DNA of 41,279 nt from Clostridium sp. Lineage in GTDB: Bacteria; Bacillota; Clostridia; Acetivibrionales; Acetivibrionaceae. The notes beneath the pieces are model-generated. The model saw only the letters and a list, made by a program, of their open reading frames with translations. It did no database searches and was not told the origin of the DNA. A program made the position numbers and the translations under genes. Location: assembly GCA_012517995.1 (NCBI GenBank), contig JAAYTS010000007.1:1-41279 (forward strand), read 5' to 3'. Positions within the stretch are counted from its first letter, which is position 1; every line of letters begins with the position of its first letter. This document shows, piece after piece, positions 15,931-26,624 of this stretch.

Positions 15931-16797
15931 CTATTTTCTGTCATTATTACTAATTATTTCAATTAATCTGTTTAATTCTTCATTTGAATAATATTCAATT
16001 AATATTTGTCCTTTTTTATTTTTATTAATTATTTTAACCTTCGTACCTAATATATTTTGTAAATCCTCTGCAACTTTTTCATATTCATAATCATCTTGTT
16101 TTTTTGTAATTTTTTTTTCTTTATTTTTCTCTTTGTTTTTAATAGTTTTAACTAGTTTTTCTGTTTCCCTTACACTCATATCTTTTTCTATTATTACTTT
16201 ACATATACCTTCTTGTTCTTCCGGACTTTCTAAAGATAATAATGCCCTTGCATGTCCGCTTGTTATTTGCCCGCTTATTAAATAATTTTTAATATTTTCA
16301 TTTAATGATAACAATCTTAATGAATTAGCTATAGCTGGCCTGCTCTTTCCTATTGAATTTGAAATTTCTTCTTGAGTCATATTATGTTCAACTAACAGTC
16401 TTTCATATGCTTCAGCTTCTTCAATAGGGTTTAAATCCTCCCTTTGTATATTTTCAATTAATGCTATTTCCATCACCTGCTTATTTGAAAAATCTCTCAC
16501 AATAGCAGGTATTTTCTTTAATCCCAATAGTCTTGCTGCCCTCCATCTTCTTTCACCAGCAACAATCCTATACATATCTCCTTCTTTTTTAACTATGATA
16601 GGCTGTATTATTCCATGTTCCTTTATTGATTCAGATAACTGGATAAGGGTCTTTTCATCAAAAGATTTTCTTGGCTGATTATTATTTGGCTCAATTTCAT
16701 TTATTCCTAATTCTAATACTCCTTTTTTTTCATCAGAATTGTTTTTTGCTTCAGAAATTAATGCACCTAAACCTTTTCCTAAAGCTTTTTTAGTCAT
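15931..16797 (-). CDS. parB: Chromosome-partitioning protein ParB (Spo0J)
   Basis: A 288-residue CTP-dependent DNA clamp that loads at parS. Visible parts are the N-terminal ALGKGLGALI motif, the CTP-binding domain with QPRKSF (41-46), GERRWRA (81-87) and ENIQRE (115-120), the helix-turn-helix (about 139-185; IGKSRPAIANSLRLL, then ITSGHARALL), a basic linker and a C-terminal dimer domain. Arg153 and Gly181 match residues I recall as marking parS-type rather than Noc-type specificity. The ATG at 16797 begins MTKKALG and overlaps the end of parA by 8 bases; a start seven codons earlier lacks support. Confidence 0.96.
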   Translation of the reverse strand: MTKKALGKGLGALISEAKNNSDEKKGVLELGINEIEPNNNQPRKSFDEKTLIQLSESIKEHGIIQPIIVKKEGDMYRIVAGERRWRAARLLGLKKIPAIVRDFSNKQVMEIALIENIQREDLNPIEEAEAYERLLVEHNMTQEEISNSIGKSRPAIANSLRLLSLNENIKNYLISGQITSGHARALLSLESPEEQEGICKVIIEKDMSVRETEKLVKTIKNKEKNKEKKITKKQDDYEYEKVAEDLQNILGTKVKIINKNKKGQILIEYYSNEELNRLIEIISNNDRK

Positions 16798-17572
16798 TAT
16801 GTCTTCCCCCCTCTGCATATTCTATCATTTCTTCCGCTAATTCTAGGTAACACTCTGCACCTTTTGATTTAGCATCATACAATATTATTGGAAGTCCATA
16901 ACTAGGTGCTTCACTTAATCTTACATTCCTAGGTATTATAGTTCTATATACTTTATTTTTAAAATATTTTTTTACCTCATCCACAACTTGTATTGATAAA
17001 TTAGTTCTTGCATCAAACATTGTTAAAACAACACCTTCAACGTCTAAATTTTCATTTAGATGCTTTTTAACTAATTTTACAGTCTCCATCAATTGGCTTA
17101 ATCCTTCTAATGCATAGTATTCGCATTGTATAGGCACAAGAATTGTATCAGCTGCTGTAAGGGCATTTAAAGTAAGCAATCCTAATGAAGGAGGACAATC
17201 AATTATTACAAATTCATAATTTTGTTTAATTTCATTTAGAGAATTTTTTAATCTACTTTCCCTTGATATAGATGAGACAAGCTCCACTTCAGCACCAGCA
17301 AGATCTATATTTGAAGGGCATAATTTTAAATTTTCAATAGGTGTATCAACAAGAACTTTTTCTATACTCTCTTCATTTATTAAAACATCATAAGTAGACC
17401 CCTTTGTATTTTTCTTATCAACACCTAATCCACTTGTTGCATTCCCTTGAGGATCCACATCCAACAGTAAAACCTTTTTCCCTTTATAAGCAAGACAAGA
17501 ACTTAAATTTACTGCAGTAGTTGTTTTGCCTACTCCACCTTTTTGATTTGCTACTGCAATTACTTTTGTCAT
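16790..17572 (-). CDS. parA: Chromosome-partitioning ATPase ParA (Soj)
   Basis: A 260-residue Walker-type ATPase that acts with ParB in chromosome segregation and, in Bacillus, regulates DnaA. It has the deviant Walker A KGGVGKTTT (11-19), the Walker A' segment LLLDVDPQGNAT and the Walker B FVIIDCPPSLG. AAGGGGTG lies before the ATG. It is translationally coupled to parB. A short inverted repeat and a TATAAT lie upstream, and the second parS palindrome lies about 240 bases further. Confidence 0.97.
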   Translation of the reverse strand: MTKVIAVANQKGGVGKTTTAVNLSSCLAYKGKKVLLLDVDPQGNATSGLGVDKKNTKGSTYDVLINEESIEKVLVDTPIENLKLCPSNIDLAGAEVELVSSISRESRLKNSLNEIKQNYEFVIIDCPPSLGLLTLNALTAADTILVPIQCEYYALEGLSQLMETVKLVKKHLNENLDVEGVVLTMFDARTNLSIQVVDEVKKYFKNKVYRTIIPRNVRLSEAPSYGLPIILYDAKSKGAECYLELAEEMIEYAEGGRHND

Positions 17573-17814
17573 TAAATCACACCCCTTGACTCATCTATAT
17601 GCATATAATTATAACCATTGTCCATCACCTACAGAGGTGAGGATACTTTTTTCCATGGTTTTAATACAATTTAATAAGTACATTATTCTTAAATTATATC
17701 ATAAAAAAAATTAATAACAAATTAATTTTTAAAACTAATGAATTTTTAAAAAAACAAATTGCTGCACCATTTTTAAAAGAGCTAAAGAATTTATATTATT
17801 ACTATATTTTAAAG
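17573..17814 (-). promoter_or_regulatory. parAB upstream region with inverted repeat and -10 element
   Basis: On the minus strand a TATAAT (17608-17613) lies 35 bases before parA. Just upstream of it is a perfect inverted repeat, TCACCT-ACAG-AGGTGA (17625-17640), where the -35 element should be; no good TTGACA match occurs there. This suggests a regulated promoter with an operator over the -35 region. The rest of the region (17641-17814) is AT-rich and shows nothing else. Confidence 0.35.
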
Positions 17815-17858
17815 AATAAAAGTGTAATTGTTTCACGTGAAACAATTACACTTTTATT
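17815..17858. promoter_or_regulatory. Second parS site inside a 44 bp perfect palindrome
   Basis: The 16-base parS TGTTTCACGTGAAACA is at 17829-17844, centred in a perfect palindrome at 17815-17858. It begins 15 bases past the gyrB stop and ends in T-rich DNA on both strands, so it may double as the gyrB terminator. Its outer arms differ in sequence from those of the first site, so the palindromy is not a simple copy. Confidence 0.95.
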
Positions 17859-17873
17859 AAAAATTCTTATATC

Positions 17874-19802
<1,929 letters not shown>

Positions 19803-19808
19803 TCATTT

Positions 19809-20090
19809 CTATTTATCTAAATAATTTTTTACGCCGCCACCTATAGAGTTTGCTCTTTTTTGAAGGGTAGAAGATGATATAGAAGAAAGATAAATTTCAC
19901 TTCTTTTATTAAACTCAGTTATTATATATGATTTTGGAATATCATCTGTAACTCCCTTAACAAAACCTTCTTCTTCTGCCACTTTTAAAAATTCTTTTGT
20001 ATCTTTAGAAAGTGATGTAGTTTCTAAATCCATTATTGCTATAATATTTTTAACAGGTATAACGTATTCGCCGCCTATATGTAAAAACAT
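19809..20090 (-). CDS. remB: RemB (YaaB) family regulator, 93 aa
   Basis: Matches the DUF370-related RemB/YaaB pattern: MFLHIGGEYVIPVKNIIAIM at the start, then DDIPKSYIITEF and STLQKRAN near the end. In Bacillus subtilis RemB helps activate biofilm matrix genes, and the gene lies between recF and gyrB, exactly as here. TGGAGG lies 7 bases before the ATG. A DNA-binding role in this organism is inferred from the family. Confidence 0.9.
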   Translation of the reverse strand: MFLHIGGEYVIPVKNIIAIMDLETTSLSKDTKEFLKVAEEEGFVKGVTDDIPKSYIITEFNKRSEIYLSSISSSTLQKRANSIGGGVKNYLDK

Positions 20091-20190
20091 ATATATCCTC
20101 CATTTTTTATTTAAAGTCTTTTCTATTTTATTTTATCCAAATTAAATAGAAACTGCAATTATTTTTTATTATCACCTAAAATTAAGACCT

Positions 20191-21297
20191 TTACAAATTA
20201 TATATTTCTCCATTTTTAACTTTTAAAAAAGATGCATCTAAAGATTCTTCTTTAAAAAAGTCTTTTTCTGTACATGTTATAAATGTCTGCATTTTAGTTA
20301 AATTTTTAAATAAAAATTTTCTTCTCTTATTATCCAATTCTGACATTACATCATCTAAAAGCAGTATTGGATATTCATCTGTTTCCTCTTTTATTATTTC
20401 TATTTCAGATAATTTTAATGATAATATTGCAGTTCTTTGCTGACCCTGAGAACCAAAATTTTTTAAAGGTAAACCATTTACTATTATATCAAAATCATCC
20501 CTATGAGGACCTATAGCTGTAATACATCTTTTAAGTTCTAAATTTCTACTCTTTGAAATTTTTTTTATTATTTCATTTTTTATATTTTCTTTATTTTTTA
20601 GATCTATCTCTTCTAAAAATGTTTTATACTTTATTTCTAATTGTTCACAATTATCAGTTAAATTATAATGTTTCTCTTTTGATATTTTGCTAAGCTTGTC
20701 TATAAATTTTTTTCTCTTTGAAATAATTTCTGATCCAACCTGAGCTATTTTTTCATCCCATATATCAAGTGTTTCTATTAAACTTTTGTTTTGCTGTATT
20801 TCTTTTAATAAATTATTTCTCTGATTTAAAATTTTATTATACTGCTGTAAATTATAAAAATATGATGGTCTTAATTGACTAATGGTTATGTCCATAAACC
20901 TTCTTCTCAAAGAAGGCCCTTCTTTTACAATTAAAATATCCTCTGGGGAAAATATAACCGCCAGCAAATTTCCCATTAAATTTGCCATTTTTCTAATAGG
21001 AACTTCATTTATCAATATTTGTTTTTTGCCTAATTCATACAAGTATTCTATTTCCTTTTTTTTATTATCTTTATTTAACAGCAGCTTAACTTTGAATTTA
21101 TTACTATTAATATTAATAAGTTCCTTGTCTTTTGATGTTCTGTGAGAGCGGCCAGCTGCACACAGAAATATAGCTTCTATAATATTTGTTTTACCTTGAG
21201 CATTTTCCCCATATATTATATTTATATTTTTTGAAAAAGAAGTTTTGATTTTTTTATAATTTCTGAAATTCTCTAATTCCAGCTGTTCTATGTACAA
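20191..21297 (-). CDS. recF: DNA repair/recombination protein RecF
   Basis: A 368-residue SMC-like ATPase that helps RecOR load RecA at gaps. Walker A is GENAQGKTN (30-38), the signature region GSQGQQRTAILSLKLSE lies near residue 280, and Walker B is YPILLLDDVMSELD. The start is a TTG at 21297, seven bases after AAGGAG; the family's usual N-terminus (YIEQLELENFRNY) begins right there. It lies in the conserved dnaA-dnaN-S4-recF-remB-gyrB order. Confidence 0.96.
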   Translation of the reverse strand: MYIEQLELENFRNYKKIKTSFSKNINIIYGENAQGKTNIIEAIFLCAAGRSHRTSKDKELININSNKFKVKLLLNKDNKKKEIEYLYELGKKQILINEVPIRKMANLMGNLLAVIFSPEDILIVKEGPSLRRRFMDITISQLRPSYFYNLQQYNKILNQRNNLLKEIQQNKSLIETLDIWDEKIAQVGSEIISKRKKFIDKLSKISKEKHYNLTDNCEQLEIKYKTFLEEIDLKNKENIKNEIIKKISKSRNLELKRCITAIGPHRDDFDIIVNGLPLKNFGSQGQQRTAILSLKLSEIEIIKEETDEYPILLLDDVMSELDNKRRKFLFKNLTKMQTFITCTEKDFFKEESLDASFLKVKNGEIYNL

Positions 21298-21338
21298 AAC
21301 TTTTCTCCTTATACAAAAAACTTTTAAATTATTAAAAC

Positions 21339-21548
21339 CTAATTAACAATTTTATATTTATTTTCTCCTAATTCTATTATATCACCTTTTCTTAACTTTT
21401 TGCCTCTTCTTAGTTCAACTTCTCCATTTACTTTAACTTTGCTATCAGATATTAATGCCTTAGACTCTGTACCAGTAGCTACTATACCTGCCCATTTTAA
21501 AAATTGATCTAATTTTATATATTCTGTTTCAATTTTTATATTTTCCAT
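21339..21548 (-). CDS. rlbA: S4-domain RNA-binding protein (RlbA/YaaA type)
   Basis: A 69-residue protein made almost only of an S4 RNA-binding domain (YIKLDQFLKWAGIVATGTES, KVNGEVELRRGKKLRKGD). It sits between dnaN (14 bases upstream) and recF (41 bases downstream), the standard position of yaaA/rlbA in Firmicutes, where it has been linked to ribosome assembly. GAGGTG precedes the ATG. Confidence 0.92.
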   Translation of the reverse strand: MENIKIETEYIKLDQFLKWAGIVATGTESKALISDSKVKVNGEVELRRGKKLRKGDIIELGENKYKIVN

Positions 21549-21562
21549 AAAGTCACCTCAAA

Positions 21563-22663
21563 TTAACTTTTTATTCTAACAGGTAAAATCATATATGCAA
21601 ATTCATTGCCTTCAATAGGTTTAATTGTACAAGGTCCTATATCTGAATTAAAGTATATGTCTACAACTTCATCATCAATAACTCTAAGTGCTTCTAAAAA
21701 ATATTTTGGATTAAAACCTATAGTCATGTTTTTTCCTTCCATATCAACAGATATTTCATCTCTCACATTTCCTATTTCTGTACTAGATGATATAACCAAC
21801 ACATCATCTTCTATATCAAATCTCACAGGATATTTTTTTTCATTAATAGACATCAAAGCAGCTCTTTCCATACTTGAAAGCAGTTCTTTTGTATTTAATC
21901 TTATCTTTGTTTCATACTCATCAGGTATTATACTTTTGTAATTTAAATATTCCCCTTCTAACAATCTAGACATAACTTTACAGTTATCAATTTTAAAAAG
22001 TATTTGATTTTTAGAAGTAAATATCTCAATTTCATTTTCTTCAGGTTCTAATATTTTTGATATTTCATTTAAAGTCTTTCCAGGAACAACAACTTTAAAG
22101 CTTGTATTTTGAGTATCATTTACTGTCTTTCTCACTGCCATTCTGTGACCATCTATAGCAACAAAAACCAATTGGTTTTCATCGCTTTCTATTAAAGAGC
22201 CTGTCAATATCTCTCTATTTTCATCGTCGCCTACAGAGAAAATTGTTTGTCTAATCATATCCTTTGCTATTTTCTGACTTATTTTAAAAGATTCTTCAGC
22301 TTCTATCTCAGGAAGCAGAGGATAATCATCACTTGGATTTCCTTTTATTTTAAAAACTGAGTTTTCAGATTCTATTAGAACATCGTTATTATCAAGCAAT
22401 TCAATCATTATTTCAGAATCAGGCATTTTCCTAATAATATCACCAAATATTTTAGAATTAATTACAACAGAACCTTCTTTTCTGATATCTGCAGATATGG
22501 TACATTCTATACCAATTTCCAGATCATTTCCAGTCATTTTGAAGATTTTATTTGCTTCTAGCAATATCCCATCTAATAAAGTTATGTTATTTTTTGTAGA
22601 TACTGCTTTTTGAACGATATTTATTGCATCTACAAGAAGTTCTTTAGAACTTATAACTTTCAT
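21563..22663 (-). CDS. dnaN: DNA polymerase III sliding clamp (beta subunit)
   Basis: A 366-residue clamp protein with three similar domains. Typical segments are NNITLLDGILLEA near the start, IDGHRMAVR in the middle and the C-terminus EGNEFAYMILPVRI, the conserved LPVR end. It forms the ring that tethers the replicative polymerase to DNA. AAGGAGG precedes the ATG. It is separated from dnaA by 262 bases that carry DnaA boxes. Confidence 0.97.
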   Translation of the reverse strand: MKVISSKELLVDAINIVQKAVSTKNNITLLDGILLEANKIFKMTGNDLEIGIECTISADIRKEGSVVINSKIFGDIIRKMPDSEIMIELLDNNDVLIESENSVFKIKGNPSDDYPLLPEIEAEESFKISQKIAKDMIRQTIFSVGDDENREILTGSLIESDENQLVFVAIDGHRMAVRKTVNDTQNTSFKVVVPGKTLNEISKILEPEENEIEIFTSKNQILFKIDNCKVMSRLLEGEYLNYKSIIPDEYETKIRLNTKELLSSMERAALMSINEKKYPVRFDIEDDVLVISSSTEIGNVRDEISVDMEGKNMTIGFNPKYFLEALRVIDDEVVDIYFNSDIGPCTIKPIEGNEFAYMILPVRIKS

Positions 22664-22737
22664 AAAAAAGTAAGCCTCCTTATTTTATATTAAATAAAAG
22701 TAAAATCAGTAATAATAACAATAAGTGCTGTTAATTA

Positions 22738-22906
22738 TGTGAATAACCACCTATAAGCAATAAAATTATAGGTTTTAAACCTGTTACTAATATGTAGATA
22801 AATTGTTCTTAGTTATCAACATGTCTAACATTAGATAAAAGTAAGAGCTGTTATACACAGTTAATTCACAAGGAGTTTTCACCATATCAACAAATTCTGT
22901 TGATAA
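22738..22906. other. oriC, dnaA-dnaN part: DnaA-box cluster
   Basis: The dnaA-dnaN gap holds matches to the DnaA box (TTWTNCACA): TTATTCACA on the minus strand at 22738-22746 and TTATACACA on the plus strand at 22851-22859. Weaker sites are TTATCAACA at 22813-22821 (plus) and 22898-22906 (minus), and TAATTCACA at 22862-22870. With the cluster upstream of dnaA this forms a bipartite origin as in Bacillus. The unwinding element is not certain, because all the DNA here is AT-rich. Confidence 0.8.
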
Positions 22907-22925
22907 CTTTTAATTTTAATATATT

Positions 22926-24257
22926 TTATTTTCCTAAAATATTATCTTTAATTTCATTTATAGCTCTTCTTGTTTCTGAATTATTTTCTATATCTTCTTT
23001 AATTTTGTCATATGCATGTATAACGGTAGTATGGTCTCTTCCTCCAAAGTCATTGCCTATTTTAGGAAGGGACATATCTGTAAGTTCTCTGCATAAAAAC
23101 ATGGCTATTTGCCTTGGATAAGCAATATCTCTGGTTCTTTTCTTTGACTTAAAATCTTCTTGCCTTACATTAAAATACCTTGCTACAACAGCCTGGATTG
23201 TCTCACAATTAATTACTCTTGTTTTTTCAGCAGATAAAATATCTTTTAGCGCTTCATTTGCTAAATCAATTGTAATTTCATTTTTTGTAAGAGAGGCAAA
23301 GGCAATTACCCTATTTAATGCACCTTCAAGTTCTCTGATGTTAGATGCAATTTTGTTTGCGATAAAAACCATAACATCATTTGGAACATCAAGACTTTCA
23401 AGCTGAGCTTTTTTTCTTAAAATAGCAATTCTTGTTTCTAAATCGGGAGCCTGCATGTCCGCAATAAGACCCCACTCAAACCTTGATTTAAGACGTTCCT
23501 CTAATGTTGTAATATCTTTAGGTGGTTTATCGCTTGAAATGATAATTTGTTTGTCTGCCTCATAAAGAGCATTGAAAGTGTGGAAAAACTCTTCCTGTGT
23601 TCTTTCTTTTCCAGCAATAAATTGTATATCGTCTATTAAAAGTATATCTATATTTCTATACTTAGACCTGAATTCTTCATTTTTATCGTCTTTAATTGCA
23701 TTAATTAGTTCATTTGTAAATTTTTCCGATGATACATATAAAACTTTAGTTGAAGAATTCTGACTTAGTACAAAGTGACCAATGGCATGCATTAAGTGAG
23801 TTTTGCCAAGACCCACACCGCCATATATAAATAAGGGATTGTAGGCCTGTGCAGGTGCTTCTGCAACAGCTAAAGCAGCCGCATGTGCAAATCTGTTGCT
23901 ATTTCCTATTACAAATGTATCAAATGTGTACTTAGGATTTAATATGGATTTTGCTACATCGTCATTTTGAGCTAGTTGACTGGATAAATTTTGAACATCC
24001 CCTTCTTCAGAGGGAACAACAAAATTTATCTTATATTCCTTAAAAGTAACTTGTTTAATAGCATTCATAATAAGACTTTGATATCTGGATTCTAAAATGC
24101 CTTTGTTAAAACTAGCTGGTACAGACAAATAAATTGTGTCTGAGGTTAAACTCAAAGGACTAATGGTTTTAATCCATGTGTTAAAACTTATTTCAGTAAG
24201 TTCATCTTTTAGTAAATCTAAGGATTTCTCCCAAATATTATTTAACTGGATACTCAT
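22926..24257 (-). CDS. dnaA: Chromosomal replication initiator DnaA
   Basis: A 443-residue AAA+ initiator. Domain I (about 1-80; [20 protein letters not shown]) is followed by a short linker and the ATPase domain with Walker [10 protein letters not shown] (146-154), Walker [10 protein letters not shown] and the arginine-finger region LKSRFEWGL. Domain IV ends with the box-binding signature [27 protein letters not shown] lies before the ATG. It is flanked on both sides by DnaA boxes, so autoregulation is likely. Confidence 0.98.
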   Translation of the reverse strand: MSIQLNNIWEKSLDLLKDELTEISFNTWIKTISPLSLTSDTIYLSVPASFNKGILESRYQSLIMNAIKQVTFKEYKINFVVPSEEGDVQNLSSQLAQNDDVAKSILNPKYTFDTFVIGNSNRFAHAAALAVAEAPAQAYNPLFIYGGVGLGKTHLMHAIGHFVLSQNSSTKVLYVSSEKFTNELINAIKDDKNEEFRSKYRNIDILLIDDIQFIAGKERTQEEFFHTFNALYEADKQIIISSDKPPKDITTLEERLKSRFEWGLIADMQAPDLETRIAILRKKAQLESLDVPNDVMVFIANKIASNIRELEGALNRVIAFASLTKNEITIDLANEALKDILSAEKTRVINCETIQAVVARYFNVRQEDFKSKKRTRDIAYPRQIAMFLCRELTDMSLPKIGNDFGGRDHTTVIHAYDKIKEDIENNSETRRAINEIKDNILGK

Positions 24258-24335
24258 ATAACTCCTCCAAAAACAAGCATAAAAAATAAATTTTGATTTT
24301 TCTAAAAAAAATACTATAATAAAAGTAATAACATA

Positions 24336-24364
24336 ACAATAATTATTAGTATAATTTTTGACAA
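24336..24364 (-). promoter_or_regulatory. Possible dnaA promoter
   Basis: On the minus strand TTGTCA (24359-24364) and TATTGT (24336-24341) are 17 bases apart, about 80 bases before dnaA. The -10 match is only fair, and AT-richness makes chance matches likely. Confidence 0.35.
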
Positions 24365-24486
24365 CTCTAGCAACATTTAAGCATAAACGGAAGTAATTTG
24401 TATATAATTTTTAAAAAATGCATATAATTAACTAATAATATAGTTTATAGTTAAAAAACAGTTAAAAAAATAATTGATTTTATTAA

Positions 24487-24642
24487 TTATCAACATAAAC
24501 CTGTTGATAATTAGTAAGTTATCAACAGGTATAAATAATATTATCAGACTTTTATATAATATTCAATATAAAAAATAAAAGATATCCACAAAAAAACATA
24601 CTTATAAACAATTAAATTAAAGTTATAAACAAGTTATAAACA
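24487..24642. other. oriC, dnaA-upstream part: DnaA-box cluster
   Basis: Seven DnaA-box-like sites lie within 156 bases: TTATCAACA at 24487-24495 (plus), 24502-24510 (minus) and 24519-24527 (plus); ATATCCACA at 24582-24590; and three copies of TTATAAACA at 24602-24610, 24623-24631 and 24634-24642. The first two are arms of an inverted repeat. The cluster lies between the divergent dnaA and rpmH genes, the usual position of the origin. The rest of the 583-base gap (24258-24840) holds the two promoters listed and otherwise AT-rich DNA. Confidence 0.85.
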
Positions 24643-24663
24643 ATAAAAATTTAAAATAGTTTC

Positions 24664-24693
24664 TTGACATCGATTATTAATTTAATATATAAT
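24664..24693 (+). promoter_or_regulatory. Promoter of rpmH-rnpA operon
   Basis: TTGACA (24664-24669) and TATAAT (24688-24693) are perfect hexamers 18 bases apart, about 150 bases upstream of rpmH, immediately beyond the DnaA boxes. Confidence 0.75.
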
Positions 24694-24840
24694 TGTTACG
24701 TTATTTTAAAATATTTATAGTGTTATAAAATAGGTTTGCTGTCTAATTGGATATAATTATTTTAAAAATTATAATATTATTATAATATTGATAAATAAGT
24801 ATTTGTTGTGTGATATATTTTGAAATGGAGGTGTTTTAGA

Positions 24841-24975
24841 ATGTTAAGAACCTATCAGCCTAAGAGAAGACAAAGAAAGAAAGAACACGGATTTAGAAAG
24901 AGAATGAAAACATCAAATGGTAGAAAAGTTTTAAGAAGGCGTAGATTAAAGGGAAGAAAAGTTCTTTCAGCATAA
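24841..24975 (+). CDS. rpmH: Large ribosomal subunit protein bL34
   Basis: A 44-residue, very basic ribosomal protein: [20 protein letters not shown], then [19 protein letters not shown]. It has the normal length and matches bL34 throughout. GGAGGT precedes the ATG by 9 bases. It is the first gene of the rightward cluster rpmH-rnpA-yidD-yidC-jag, a near-universal order. Confidence 0.97.
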   Translation: MLRTYQPKRRQRKKEHGFRKRMKTSNGRKVLRRRRLKGRKVLSA

Positions 24976-25002
24976 GGCCGCATAAATGTGGTCTTTTTAT
25001 TT
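24976..25002 (+). terminator. Short hairpin and T-run between rpmH and rnpA
   Basis: GGCCGCA (24976-24982) pairs with TGTGGTC (24987-24993, two G-U pairs) and a T-rich tract follows. It starts right after the rpmH stop and would lower read-through into rnpA, matching the far greater need for L34 than RnpA. Confidence 0.6.
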
Positions 25003-25029
25003 AAATAATTATTAAATGTGGGAGATATA

Positions 25030-25368
25030 ATGAAACACACTGTTTCGCTTAAAAAAAATTATGAATTTGGAAGAGTTTATAAAAGGGGAAAATTTCATGC
25101 TGGGAAGTTTTTAGTATTATATGTACTAAAAAACAAATTTGACTATAACAGATTAGGAATAACAGCAAGCAGGAAATTTGGTAAAAGCACTAAGAGAAAC
25201 AGGGTAAGAAGGGTAATAAAAGAAAATTACAGACATATGGAAGAAAATATTAAATCAGGTTATGATTTAGTTATTGTTGCAAGAAAAACTGATATAATAG
25301 CTGATTATATGGAAATAAAAAAGGAAATGAAATTTCTTTTTAAAAAATTAAATATGATAATTGAGTAA
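25030..25368 (+). CDS. rnpA: Ribonuclease P protein component
   Basis: A 112-residue basic protein that binds the catalytic RNA of RNase P in tRNA 5' maturation. The hallmark RNR motif is in KSTKRNRVRRVIKENYR, and FGRVYKRGKFHAGKFLVLYV is typical. I chose the ATG at 25030, five bases after GGGAG; a GTG four codons earlier overlaps the ribosome-binding site. Confidence 0.95.
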   Translation: MKHTVSLKKNYEFGRVYKRGKFHAGKFLVLYVLKNKFDYNRLGITASRKFGKSTKRNRVRRVIKENYRHMEENIKSGYDLVIVARKTDIIADYMEIKKEMKFLFKKLNMIIE

Positions 25369-25378
25369 TAAGCATAAA

Positions 25379-25471
25379 TTTTGTTAAAACTTAAAGTAAA
25401 TTCAATTGCCATGGGTATATTACCATGGGCAAAGATATTAAAAAATTTACTTTAAGTTAAATTTAACAAAA
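25379..25471. repeat. Long nested inverted repeat between rnpA and yidD
   Basis: The outer arms 25379-25402 and 25444-25471 pair over 24 bases (10 + 14 bp with a 4-base bulge on the right arm). An inner hairpin, TTGCCATGG (25406-25414) against CCATGGGCAA (25423-25432), has one bulged base and an 8-base loop. The whole would make one extended RNA hairpin of about 90 nt inside the operon. It may be a processing or stability element, an attenuator, or a small mobile repeat. Confidence 0.7.
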
Positions 25472-25514
25472 GCACAAAGGTTTCTATTAGCATATGTAAG
25501 GAGATGGGGCATAA

Positions 25515-25730
25515 TTGCTAAAAAAAATATTTATATTACCTATAAAATTTTATAGAAAATGGATATCTCCACTTAAAATTACGCCATGTTGTAGATTTTA
25601 TCCAACTTGTTCTCAATATGCTATAGATTCAATAGATAAATATGGTATAATAAAGGGTGGCTTTAAATCAGTTTTAAGAATAGTAAAGTGTAATCCGTTT
25701 CATCCGGGAGGATATGATCCAGTTAAGTAA
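25515..25730 (+). CDS. yidD: Membrane protein insertion efficiency factor YidD
   Basis: A 71-residue protein with the family's motifs: [25 protein letters not shown] and the ending [12 protein letters not shown]. It assists YidC-dependent membrane insertion. The start is a TTG at 25515; AAGGAG lies 11 bases upstream, and the nearest upstream ATG is out of frame and soon stopped. yidC starts 15 bases after its stop. Confidence 0.94.
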   Translation: MLKKIFILPIKFYRKWISPLKITPCCRFYPTCSQYAIDSIDKYGIIKGGFKSVLRIVKCNPFHPGGYDPVK

Positions 25731-25745
25731 AAAGGGGTAAAAGAG

Positions 25746-26615
25746 ATGTTTAATGCACTAGCAGGTTTTTTTGGACAAATAATATATGTTATATATGATT
25801 TGATACCTTTTGAATTTTGCAAATATGGAATATCGCTAATTGTTTTTACAATAATTGTAAGAACCTTAATGTTGCCTTTAGCTATAAAACAAGCTAAATC
25901 ACAGGAAAAAATGAATAAAGTACAGCCATTGATAAATGAGATTCAGAAAAAGTATAAAAATGATAAAGAAAAATTAAGTCAGGAAATGATGAAGATTTAT
26001 CAGGAACACAAGTATAATCCTTTTAGTGGTTGTCTTCCGCTGTTTATACAAATGCCTATAATTATATCATTATTTGCAGTGATAAGAAATCCTTTGACAT
26101 ACATGTTAAAAGGTAAAGAAGTTGCAGGACATATAATTAATCAAAGTACAATTGAAAATTTAATAAGCCAGGTTCCAGAAAGTGAATTAATAAGAGGATA
26201 TGAACAAGTATCTGCTGCTCTTAAATTTAATTTAATTGATTTTAATTTCTTAGGTTTAAATCTTGGAATGGTTCCTACTATTAATACAAAATTAATATTT
26301 GGACCTGAAATGTCCACTTACTTACCTTTACTTATAATACCAGTTATAGCATGTATAACCACTTATTTTTCATCTAAATTTATATCTATGAAAAATGCTA
26401 GTGATACAAAAAGTAAGAAGGGTAAAAGAGATGAACAAGCTGAAGCAGCAGAGTCCATGCAAAAGAATATGCTTTTAATAGCTCCAGCAATGACACTTTT
26501 ATTCTCATTTCAGTTTCCAGCAGGACTAGGTTTTTACTGGACAATAAGTAATATTTATCAGATAGTACAGCAGATTTTCATTAGCAAGTATATCATGAAA
26601 AAGAGGGAGGGTTAG
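25746..26615 (+). CDS. yidC: Membrane protein insertase YidC
   Basis: A 289-residue YidC/Oxa1/SpoIIIJ family insertase with about five transmembrane helices. ISLIVFTIIVRTLMLPLAIK carries the conserved Arg in the hydrophilic groove (VRTLMLP), followed by the cytoplasmic coiled loop (KMNKVQPLINEIQKKYKND), FSGCLPLFIQMPIIISLFAV and the last helix with LLFSFQFPAGLGFYWTISN. There is no lipobox at the N-terminus, unlike Bacillus SpoIIIJ. It lies between yidD and jag. Confidence 0.96.
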   Translation: MFNALAGFFGQIIYVIYDLIPFEFCKYGISLIVFTIIVRTLMLPLAIKQAKSQEKMNKVQPLINEIQKKYKNDKEKLSQEMMKIYQEHKYNPFSGCLPLFIQMPIIISLFAVIRNPLTYMLKGKEVAGHIINQSTIENLISQVPESELIRGYEQVSAALKFNLIDFNFLGLNLGMVPTINTKLIFGPEMSTYLPLLIIPVIACITTYFSSKFISMKNASDTKSKKGKRDEQAEAAESMQKNMLLIAPAMTLLFSFQFPAGLGFYWTISNIYQIVQQIFISKYIMKKREG

Positions 26616-26624
26616 TTTAAATAA

